The notes under the pieces are model-generated. The model saw nothing but the letters and a program-made list of their open reading frames with translations, did not search any database and was not told the DNA's origin. From Lasioglossum baleicum (Eukaryota; Arthropoda; Insecta; Hymenoptera; Halictidae), in the NCBI RefSeq assembly GCF_051020765.1, contig NC_134930.1, forward strand, positions 9,672,001-9,736,000: a stretch of DNA of 64,000 bases. The letters are read 5' to 3'. Both the position numbers and the translations under genes were made by a program. Position 1 is the first letter of the stretch. Every line of letters starts with the position of its first letter. This document shows, piece by piece, positions 12,601-24,600 of the stretch.

Positions 12601-15600
12601 CTGGAGCTTTTTCTTTGAATTCGAATACAATAAATGAAATTTCACCGTATAGAATGTTTATACGTCGGCAAATGAGGAAACAGACGACCCGAGGGAAAAA
12701 TAGGATATCTCTTAATCGACCTCGGCTAACCATCAGCGAAATGCGTATTCCGATAAGAGGATAGCGACGGAATTAACAATTTTTCATTCCGCAGGAGAAA
12801 GACTTTTGGCACAGCTTCAACCCTCATCTCGCTCTGCACCCGCTCTGCTTTCCAGCGCAGCGTTACGCTCGACCAATTTCCCACCGTCATGCCGCTTCAC
12901 CCTTAAATCTTTTCCTCCGGATCGTTCCCGAGGAACACTAATTGCGCGAGTTCCCTCGATCACGTTCTTACGTAGAGCCACCTGCTCTCCCCGCTTCTCT
13001 TTCCCGAGGAAAACCTGGATTTTCTTTAATTTTTCCGCTCATGGTTTTTGCAAACTTGGAAAATATTAGGTTGTCCCAAAAGTTTCTTAACGCAACGCGT
13101 ACATTTAACATCATTACGTCACACTAGTGTATACAAACAACGTGATCGTCTGTTCATTAACTTTTCATCACTTGGTAATGAAACGGACCGAGCTTGTAAT
13201 ACTTGTGTGATGTAGCAATATTAAATGTACGCATCGCGAAAGAAACTTTTGGGACAATCTAATACAAGAATGCATGATTTCAGAACTGACGTGCTGTTTA
13301 TTGCTTCGTTGCTTACGGAGATGAGGTTTACAATGTCTCCGTAGGACAACGAGTAAGTGATCTAGTCCGCGTTGCAAGTTTTCTAGGAAAATAGTGAACG
13401 TTTCGTGTTTTTGTGCGATTGCAGGACCGGAAGAGGAGAAGCTGCTCGGCTCGATATTGCTGCCGTCGTACCGGGTCACCGTCTGCAAGCCCGAGGACAA
13501 GGTTAACAGAAAGTTCGCGTTCAAAGCGGAGCACGCGAACATGAGGACCTACCACTTCGCAGCGGACAGCCGCGATAGCATGAACCAGTGGGTGAACGCG
13601 TTGACTCTGGCGACTCTCCTGCAGGACCCCAATCCGTGAGTGCCATCGCTGTTGATTTTCCACCGTCGCGTAGATATTATCCAGCACTTCTGGAAACGCC
13701 CAGAGAGACCAAGCCCCCGTCAGAGATTCGCAGGCTTTCAACGCCCCTAGAATCTAGACGCATTGTTCCGTTCTCACGATGCTTGCGAACCTCTACGTGA
13801 GTTATGAGCAGACGGATTTTATGCGCTTATAAAGACAATGGGCTGAGTGAAAGAATTGCTTCTTCTTATTTCGATTTGAAAGAATGAGGGCCATTGAAAA
13901 ACCTCCAAGGGCAGTTTTGGCCATCTCGATCGGCTAGGCCAAGTCTTTCCGAAGAAAATGTCGAGACGATGCGGCAGGATCGAAGGGATTACAGAATCAG
14001 TCGATTTGCCGAGTAATTAGCCTGCGCCGAAGAATAGCAGCCCGAGTCTCTGGCAAACGGAACGCGAAATTTCCTTTGTTTCCTCACGAGAGTACGGCAG
14101 GGGTAGCGAATCTAGTTTAGCATCGAATGCAAGCGAATGCAACGATCCGCGTTGTGCATCGCGGCTGCTCTCGTTCCGCGCGTAATCGCGGCTCAACTAT
14201 CCCCAACTCGTTAGTTTGCTTCCCGGAAGTTAACCGCGGATAAACCGGAGTTCCAGAGGGCTCGGTTACTATGCGGGGGTGGTTTGTCGTTGCACCCCCT
14301 TGTCCCCAACGGGAGAAAAAAGAACTGCGAGACGCTCGTTTCATTTGCCAACGAATTTTCCTTCTATCCCGAGTCCGTCAGCGGTTTCGAGTTCGCTCAA
14401 AGCTAATGACTACCACTCTGAACACGACCAAAAACCTTGCCTGGATCTCCTCTCTCGGAGAGAAAGAGAGTAGCCAGCCCTTATTTGACCACTGGCTTTT
14501 CGAATTAACCGCGCGAGAGCAAGCAGTTTTGATACGGAACAGACTTTCGGACAAGGTAGTCAAGAATATGCCCTTCAGCCAATTTGGACAGGAAATGGGT
14601 CGTTCGGTAGCTTACGAAGAATGAATCCTTTCTGCCATGTTTCAGCCCTGTACCTCGTTCGTAAGGGTAGTCACGGGGAGCGAAGGAAAATCCAGTTTTT
14701 CCTATTTAAGGGGATGGATTCTCGTTTTTGCCTTCTCATTTCTCTACATAATATTGTACAAAGATAGGGTTTTTTTCAGTGGTCAAAAGCACTAGATAAC
14801 AGACCGATCTAGGCCGAAACCACCCTCAAAAATCCTATTTTGACGTTTACGAGGCGAAAATCATTTCTAAAAATGAAAACTGATTTTTATAGAAAGGGAA
14901 GACGCCTGAATGGAAACGATTTGAAAATGATTGCAGAGGAGCCGGGGAAGCAGCGGTGGTGATCGAGATCGCCGGCCAGCAAGATGGCGAGCGCAGCGCG
15001 CGTCCCAGCGTCTCCTCGATCTCCTCGATCCTAAATCAGAGCGCAGACGACAGCGATTCAGGTTTCCACGGTTTTCAATCCCGAGATGAACCCAGCCACG
15101 CCTCGAACAACAATTCTAGCCCGAACAGCGTGAACACAGCCTCCTTCCCGAACCTCAGTGGCAGCAACGGCAATTCGAGCACCAACAACGGGAACAACAA
15201 TAACATGAACAACAACAACAACAACAGCAGCAGCGTTACGATGAACACAACGAATAACAATCAGAACGAGGTTGTTCAGCCTATGGTCAATGGTTGGATC
15301 CAGCAACAGTCGCAGTATGGGCAGCCTGGAACTTCGCAGCATCAGCATCAGCAACAGCAACAATATGGGACGTTGATGCAGGCTGGACAACAGATGCAAC
15401 AGGTCTATCCGCATCAGGCCTTGATGCATCAACATTTGAGTCATCAGAACGCTGTCCAGGCCCATCATCAGGTAGCAACGGCATCTTCTTTCGTATAATA
15501 TTAATTTTTCAAGATTACCTAAATATTTATATCCTAGCGTTGATCTCGTGTTGTCTTCAGGTGCATCAGCAGAAGTTCCAACAGCAACAGCAGCAAACCC

Positions 15601-18600
15601 AGTCCCCGGTAACAGTTCAAACGGTCCAACCAATGCCCAGAAAATTCGGCCAACCGATCTACGCGAATGCGCCTCCGAAACCGAGAAGGATAACAGACGG
15701 TTCAACGGAGCATTCGACGCCTTCGCCTGATCCCGATTACCGGAAATCACCGGTGTCCCCAGATGTCACCGTGACGAGCAAGAGTCCTATGTCCGATTAC
15801 GACAGAGGCAGCATGATCTACGGGACGAGGATGAGTCAGCCGAGTCAACAAAGTCTGAGAACGGACAAATCGGGTTTGACCTACGGCTACAGTCAGGTGC
15901 AGACCGAAAGACGCACGCCGGATACTTATGGTCGTAGCGCAGCGAAGCCTAGGTCTTCCAGAGGGAATGGGGACTACGAGGAAGTCTATGGGGCACCGCA
16001 GCTTTATCAGAGACCAGCCGGGCCTGTTGGGTATTCGAAGGGAGCCTCGCCGGCGCCTATTCCTATTCCTCTCTATGCTCAACAGCATCAGCAGTATCAG
16101 CAGCATCAGCAACAAATGGTTTCTCCGGCTGCTACGGCTAATAGTTAGTATGGTTAATAGTAATCCTTTTTCCAATAGACGGTTTAATCTTAATCTTCGT
16201 TATAATTATTCGCGCGAAAACAGTGCCTATAATGAGACAGCCCCGTGCTCAACCACCTCCGCGACCTCACAGCGCGGATTTCCTAGAGTACGAAGCAACC
16301 AGGAGGCCTCAGCAACAAATGCCGACCCACTGTGACGACACGCTAAACCAACAGAGGCGTCCGCAGAGGCCTAAATCGAGTTTAGACATAGTGACGACGC
16401 CGTCAGACGCGGCCAGCGATGGATATTTCTACTCCGAAGAACGGTAACTATATCTGCAACACCATCTGTCGTCGGTGGACCGCGGATTTTTATGCGTTTA
16501 TGGCTTTTGCAAATGTTCAAAACAGGCTGGAATATAAAATTCGATAGAATTTTGCAAAATTTTTATTCGTTTCGGATCTACAAAGGCTGTTCCCATTAAA
16601 GATATAAGGTTTCATTTCATTTCACTTTCTTAAAATTTATCTAGAAAAATTGGAAAATGCATAAACATCCCGCAGTCTAGGTGATTTTGAAAGTTTTCAA
16701 CATTACTGTACACCGCACTCGTACGCCATTATCGTGGAAAAGCTCGTTGAAATTTGACAGTCGGGAGTCGGGAGTCCCTTTCGAGATAGTACGTCTGGGG
16801 TTAAGAACTATCGGCGAAAAGCGTTCGACGTGACAATGGGACACTGTTATTTTCGATACGTTTGGATCAGATACGCGGCCCAGATGCGACAGTCGGCGGT
16901 TTATCTACACCAGGCGCCGCAGCACCACCAGCAACAAAGGAACCAATCGCTTTCCAGAGCGACAATGCCGGCGAAGCTAACGGGAGGCCGTGATAGGGCC
17001 GACGAAAGTAGGATAGCCACGTTGCCGGAAGCTTCCTGCTCGGGGCTGAGGCGAGGACAACGCGAGCACGTCCATCAGCAGCACGTGATGTCGCATCAAT
17101 CGTTGCAGAGGCACACCGAGTGAGTCTAAATACCTTGCGTAGAATTCCCCCTTTCAGCCACTTAACCCTTATCCGTTCTGTGAAAAAAACGCTTTCCTTC
17201 TTTCTTAAACATGTGTCGGTGTCGGTTGCTTTCTAACATATTAACATACAGGGGCTCTCGTTTAGTTTTAGCAGCCTTATTCAGTTTTTCCGGTAATATA
17301 TTCTTGAGCATGATCTATCCTCGTTGTAGCGCAACGAAAGAGTTGTTTCTCCTAAAATGGCATGATCGAAGTTCAAGTTTCATTGGCCATCGACGGAAGA
17401 CAGATTCGCCGATATAAGTCGTATCAGTATGTACGGTTTGGAACATCGCCAGAATTCGATTAGGTGTGGCTTTATTAAAATTCCAAGGGCGCGTCGAGAG
17501 CTCGCGAGAACAATATCGATAGTCATTGCTCGTGGACTCGCTCTTAAATGGAATGCTCGTTCGACCGAAGAAAATCGATTGTCGAAGACGCGTTCGTTGT
17601 CGAAACCTCTTGGAAACGTAAAGATACTTGGCAAAAACATTGTTATTTAAAAAAAGTGAATCCATCAAAGATCTACTGAGGGTAGCAAATGGTCTGTTTT
17701 TGGAAATTAGGCTTTCGAGTAGCAGCGAGGCGAAGCTGAGGCGATCGTTGCGCGAGAAAAGCTACGAGCCGACTGGCCGGGAGTTGAGTCACGTCGAGGA
17801 CGGCAGCTCTTCGGTTCCGCGAAGAATTCCGAGGGAGTACGAGGGGTGGGGAAGGCCGGCGAGTCACACGAGTCACACGAGTCACGCGAGTCACACGAGT
17901 CAGGGGACTCACGTGGCTCAGACGTGTCACACGGCTCGCGCCTCTCAAAGGCGATGGAACGACCAGCAACAGTTCTGCAGGTCCGCGTCCGCGCGGCTAC
18001 CGAGGACAAGACACCCGGCTGCCCTCGACCCGGACGACGACGACTACGCCGAACGATCCTCCGAGCAGGACTCGAGGGACGGTGAACGCAAGATCCAGCA
18101 GGTTAGTATCCTCTTTTGTGCCTCATCTTGTCCAAACAAATGCCCAGAAGTCTAGGATAAAGTGTCTGGAGAAAGTACCAATGCGATCTACAAATTACTT
18201 TCACAAATTCTGTCTCGTGTTGTAACTGGACTAGAAAAAATATTAGAATACGAAATTCAATTAAATTCAAAGGACATTGCCGCTGACAATGACATTCTAT
18301 TCGATTCCACTTTGTTAAGATTGATCTGGTCTAGTTGTAACTAATCGAAAGAGCGTCTTTCTACGTGTCTAACACAGCTTAGCATGCTGCGAACATTCGC
18401 GTGAAACGAGGTCATTAGATATTCAATTAAAAAAATTATTTCTGTACGCCACCATTAACCGCAAACGCCGCGTGTAAGCATGTAAAATAAACATTTGCGT
18501 GGAATCAGGTCATTAGACATTCAATTATAAAAAAATTATTACTCAACCGTGATCATTAATTTCGAAACACTGTGAAGGCAAGCATGTAATGTTAAACAGT

Positions 18601-21600
18601 TGCGTGGAATCGGATCGTTATGGAATTAGATCACAGGGGGAATTCTTTCCGCAAACGTTTCGTAACGACGACGACGACGGTGCGGCGCGTCGGCATGGCA
18701 TTGTGCTAGAGTTACCACCTCAGGAAGCAGGCTAATAAATCTGTGTCGGCCGCTTATCTATCTACTAATTTCAATTAACCCAGCTGCTCCCGGAGTGTTC
18801 GCCAGTCCACGAGTCAATTACCTTAACGAGACAACTTTCTTCGCTGAAAGGGACAGTCTCGATGACCTTGCCAGACAACATCCGTCAGAGCACCGGCGAT
18901 CCCATTGCTTGCAATTCGGGCACGTCATAACGCCGCTTAACAAGGACTCGTTGATAATTACTAGACTGCGGATCTTTATGCATTTATAGCAAAATTCAGA
19001 AGACGAAATTGAAAATTATCGAAAAATTTTCACGTGTTCTCTATTAAAATCATTAAGGGAAGAAACAGCATTCAATTTATTGTAGTTTCTATTTCTTCCG
19101 CAGTCTAGTAATAACAAATGGAAGCAACGCCGTCTCTACACGAAAAATTTTTACATTTTCAGGTCGCATATTTTCCACTATCCGCGTATAGTATTACACT
19201 TTTTCCGAACGAGCATTTTTACGACGGCTCTAACGAGAAACCTGTACTCGACTTATCTCTTGTCGTAGAACGAAACTGGTACAGTCATCGGTGAAATATG
19301 TAGACCGCAGATTTCGAAAATTGCCTGGCGACGAGAGAGCCGTTAGAGCAGGATGTCTCGGGGATCGCGTTGCCGGTTCACGTAGCAATCACGAGGTTGC
19401 TGGGAGATGAGTCAGAGGTTCGGTTCGTCCGTTTCGTCGTTCACTTTCCTCGCGTGATCTCGAACCGTGTCCAACCGGCAACCGGTGCGATGACGGACAG
19501 AACAATTCGTTCGCCCCGCAGCCAAACTCGATGATTCATCCGCGTGCAACCTGCGTTCTATCCTGCATTTTGATAGTCTCTTCCACCGCGTGCCGTTCCG
19601 TAATAACGCTTTCACCGCGACCCGTTCAATCATCCTCGTCGTCCCGGCTAAGCTGTGCCCAACCCTTTATAAATCATAATCCCTGGAAACGTGACCAAAA
19701 AAAAAAAAAACGAAAGGAGAACGACTTTCGATGTACACGTTGCGCATTACGCGCTGAGCAAGATTAATTGGCCGGCTTCGATCTGCGAAAGTGCTTCCGA
19801 TTGATAACGGGCTGACGCGGGTGTTGCTGTTATCAGCAATCGTTTGTTACGTGCTTAGACCGAGGAACGAGTTGTTCCCGAAATGTTTTGTTGTCGTTGA
19901 GGAATTTTATTGTGAACATTTTCAGTCGTCGCGAGATGTTTAGACTGCGGGCTTGATGCATTTATGACAAAAATGGGTACATATACATGCAATTTAAAAC
20001 TGTGGACATGTTACGAATATTTAAGGGCATCAACGTATTGGTTTCAGCTTAATAGGATAATTAAAAGAAGAATACAATTTTTATTTGGCTACTGTGTCCC
20101 GCAATCGATGCAAACGTTTTTTATTTTGCATGAAGATCCGCAGTCTATAATCTATGGCTGTTGCCACGACATTCAAGACATTCTGTAGGAAAAACACTAC
20201 AGAAATCGTTGCTCGGTTTATAGTCAGCGAGGTAAATACTGTCTTCTGTTTGTTAACCGCTTGACTGATAAAATGTTTCCTTTAAACCGAAATCAAATTC
20301 TAGTTCGGTTAGGTTAATATACAGCTATTGGAGAACGTATACTGACGTGTAGGCATGCAATAGATATATCAATTTTAGCAGACTCCTTTTTTAGGAAATT
20401 ATGTGTGATCTAGAAAAAAGTTCTAATCACTGAAACCGTAAAATAAATCGCAGGGCAATGGGTTAACATGCCTTGCCTTGAACGTCTTGGCAATGCAAGC
20501 ATTGAATGTTTAAAAATGTTTTTAGAATGTTTCGAAAATTGATCAACGAGTGAAATCAATAAAGGAGGGATTCTTATCGATCGTAAATTGTTTGAATAAA
20601 CTTGGAATAATGTTTTTCGGCGCAACGGTTCGATCAGATTCTACATTATATAGCTATGTTGTAGGAAATTTAAACGTTTCGATTCGGATGTGAATCAGTC
20701 AACGTCCTAAGACCACGTTTGCTATAGAATTGTATTCTATTAGAGAAAAAGAAAGGTGTTTCGTCCTAGACCCGCTAGAGGACTCATGAGTAAGGCTATC
20801 TAGCGGGCCCTGCCTTAGACACGAGTGTCGGAAGACTTTTTGAGGAAAGTTATTAATATACTAATTGGTGAGACAGTTCAGTAACTTTTAAATTTCCTAC
20901 AACATAGCTATACAATAATGTAGAATCTGATCGAACCGTTGCACAGTGGGTAAAATCGACGTTCTAGCTGTTCACGCCTATTTCACCATTATTTCAATAC
21001 ATAAAGACCACATTAAATAGGTCGTTGGATTTGTCTTGCCGTCAGCTATAACATTGTTGAATAAAAAATATATAGTTATAAATAAATAATGAAGGTGACC
21101 GCAATTTTTTATTGAAAAAAAATTTTTTTTGGAAATTTTTTGTATTGATATTTGTAAAAGACTGTGTACTGATTACTTTTTGTAGGAAACATTTTTTTGT
21201 CACACCACCGGAAATGTCTGAAAACTCGTGTGAATAATGAATAATTTGTCCACGATTTCGATCGACCTCACCACTGTGCGCGTGTCACGCGACGCTTTAA
21301 ACTATCATAACTTCGGATAATGGATTATAACGGATCTAAATTTTGCACGATCTTTTAGAGGAGATCTTGCCGAAAATGTTCCACTTTGTCAGAACATGGA
21401 CATCCCCGGACATGACAACTTATCCCTTGTCAAAGGTGAAAAACTTCGACAATTTTCCTTGGTTGATTAAATATTTTTTTTTATAATAAATTATGAACAA
21501 TGATGTTTAGTTCCTGGTGCGTTCTCAACATAGATATACATTCTTCATATAAAAAAAAATTGGTCACTTAATCTTCATTAGGTTTTCCAGGACATCATTA

Positions 21601-24600
21601 TGAAGACAAGGAATTTTTTCGGTGATAAATCGTATCTGAAAAAGTTTGATCTTTGAACGTTTATCGTAACGAGAGTTTCTAATAGCTTTAATTAATATTA
21701 TCGTTTTCGAATGTAATAGACATTTAAGAAACATTGTGCATTCGTTAAAAATCGATATGAGGACTTTGAGTTTTTAGCCCGTGAACAGCTAGAACGTCGA
21801 TTTTACCCACTGTGCGTTGCGCCGAAAAACATGTTTTTGAGTGAAATCAATTCCCGAACGAACAACACGTGGAAAAGTCGGATAACATTGATAACATTGC
21901 AGCGGGAGGAGTCGATGAAGCGTCTGCTGGAGTGGAAGCAGCGTATGCTGCAGTCGCCGTTGACCCGTAAACCGTCGGCGTCGGCGTCGGCGAACAGGGG
22001 CAGCAGGGCTTCGAACGAGTTGTCCAGTTACTACAAGCAACAGGCGCTGCTGGAGTTGGCCGCCCACGAGGCGTCGGTCGCCGAGGTCCGTCACTCTAGG
22101 CGCCGGGAGTTGAGGGACGACGGTCACCGTCCACACGTACGCAGCAAGAGCACCGACGGCAGGCGCACCGTCGCGAACGTTTCTCGGTACAACAGCTACT
22201 CCAGCGACGACGAAGGTAGGGACGACTCGCCTGAACTTTTTATCTGAGAGTTTTATGGCTTCGCCCGGCCGCTCGTGGGTCTCCCCTTCTTCGGATCAAA
22301 CGTCACACGCCCTCCAGGATATGCATATCGCGTGTACACCTATGTGTACACGGTCATAAGTGTCTCTGCATATCCCTTCGGATCGAGCAACCCATTTCCT
22401 TGTAGTTGAAAATTCAGTGAACCCTTTTAACCACTTGCCTTACCATTTAAAATGGAGTAACATTTCCAACACCATTGCCTTATGATTTAACCCTTTGCAC
22501 TTGAATGGTGACTCTGAGGCCTCAGTAAAAATGACCATAGCATTATCCAAAACCGTTTTAGTATTATTAAATTCGCCTGTATTCCACGAATTGCAAACAA
22601 CTCCACCGTTGTACGAGAAAACAGGTTCGATTTTATGATATAGATTTAAGAAATGCCTTGATTTTGGAATTAAAATTGCCTCGAGTCCAAAGGGTTAAGA
22701 TAGGGTAGGAATGTTTTGAACCCCTAAAGTAAAAGTCAAATAAAACCCTTCCCTTATGATTGAAAGTTACATAAATCTTGAAATAGAGTAGGGTGTACAG
22801 AGACACTTTTCTGGCCGATCGTTTAAAGCTGTTTCGAAGCTCTTTCGAATTCGAGAGGGAATCTCCGCTGCCTCGTCACCTCGATACGATTTTCGTTGCT
22901 TGACTCGAGTTGTTCGCCTCGGCAAGGCCAAGTTGTACTCCTTAAGATCGCGAACGTTACTTCGACACGTTCCTCGACTGCTACGTGGACTGATCGTGGC
23001 TGTCGTAAGCAGGAAAACGTTGTCCTCGACACGCTGACATTATTTCTCTCCTGTTTTCAAAATTCGCCGTGGATGATGGGAAATTAAATCGTTCCACCTT
23101 CTCGCATTCCAAACAAATAATGTGATTCGAGTCACAAATACTTCGCTCGTAAGAAAGATATTTCACCGAAGATTCCTCGCAAAGTCTAGAGGAAATCAGC
23201 GATCTCGAGAGAAAGTAGCACCGCTTTATCGAGAGGAAGAACTTCCCCTATCTCAGCTCTGAGAAAAGCAACGAAGACGTCGCAGCGATCCAGATAAAAA
23301 CGAAACGATGGGATCTCAAGTGTTCAACAAATTTTACCTTTTTACGGTCCTGGAACTTTTCGGTAGACGTTCCGCGATCGAAATCTGTAAGCTTGTTCAA
23401 GTCGCGTGCAGTTTTTAAGAGGGACGCAGCTTGTTGACTCTTTGTCAAATTAAAAGATTGCAAAATGAAACATTTTCTGGGAGATCCACGATCGCGCTTT
23501 ACCAGCGAGTCGACACACTCGCAGTAGCTAGCTGTATACTAATTACGTAATAACATCGCTCTAACCCGGTGACGAATGACCTCACCAATAAAAGAAACAT
23601 GGAAACCAAAAAATCGAGCCGAGAGAACGAGATGCTTTTTTGTAATGCACGTCTCGAGACTGCCTCGTTAAAAAACAACTCAACAATAATATGTATTTCA
23701 TCCTTACGCATGAAACCAAAGATTCATGTAATAAAAAATCAACATCTGAACAATTAATTCCAACATTTTCTAATCGCTGCGTGTGCTAAAGATATAAAAA
23801 TGTTACGGTTGAAATGAAATCTGTCTAATTCTTGCATCGAGAGCGCATCCGATTGTTGTTCGTTTTTTATAACAAACGTGCTCGTCGACTAACACGAAAT
23901 CGAAGTCTGAGAAAGAAACAATTCTCTCCTGTCTCCCTCTCTCTCTCTTTCTCTCTGTTCATTCTGTTGCTGTATTTCTGCTCTTTATCGGAATCGACGC
24001 TCTCTGACAAAATGACAGTTAACGAGAGTTCTGTAGATAATTGTTGGTGGACTCGGAAGGTGGCAGGAAACGCATAGAAAGTATATGTATACATATACAT
24101 AAAAATATATATATCTCTATAGATACATGTAATTAAAGATATGTGAGTTGAAACGAGAGATAGCGGGATGAAAAATAATAAAAACGCGAGAATTTCTCTC
24201 CGTTGTTGGGGGCTCCTTCTCTTTTGCTGCTGTCGGGTCTGGTGCTGTGACTGGTGGATGGGAATTAATGGATTAATGGATTAACACACCCTCGATTACG
24301 CGGGGCTAATTAACCGATATCGAAACAAACCGTCCGTTACGATCTAACAGCTGTGCCCGATACAAAGGAATTTTCCTGTCCTTTTGATTGTTCTGCGAGT
24401 TTTGATGTGGGTCCGCATGGCATGCACAGAGGAGAATATGTTCACTAACATTCTTGACGCCTTATGCTCTGTTCACCGTGCACGCTGCCGGGCCGATAGG
24501 GGATCGTTGCGGGATCGATTGAAAAGGGTACAGAGAGTTCAGAGTTTTGTCAAGGATAGGGAAATCGGTTTAACGTTGGAAATAGTTTGACACGTAAAAT

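Larger units (their letters stand above)
18102..20560. other. Intron 8, left part
   Basis: Non-coding apart from the two MITEs listed separately. The stretch at 18380-18620 holds diverged tandem copies of a roughly 80-100-bp AT-rich unit (gcgtggaatcaggtcattagacattcaatt and variants). Confidence 0.45.
20561..21838 (-). mobile_element. Hammerhead-bearing element, copy 1 (split by a Transib-like insertion)
   Basis: It is flanked by the 13-bp direct repeat GAGTGAAATCAAT (20548-20560 and 21839-21851). Removing the inner insertion (20942-21814 plus one 5-bp duplication) leaves about 400 bp. The ends are complementary, for example around 20620-20670 and 20891-20941 continuing at 21820. The minus-strand centre holds the hammerhead motif. 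Sequence outside the ribozyme is shared with the 43.2-kb copy, so this is a dispersed family. No open reading frame. Direct repeats of this length fit Penelope-like or other target-primed retroelements; the class is inferred. Confidence 0.75.
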
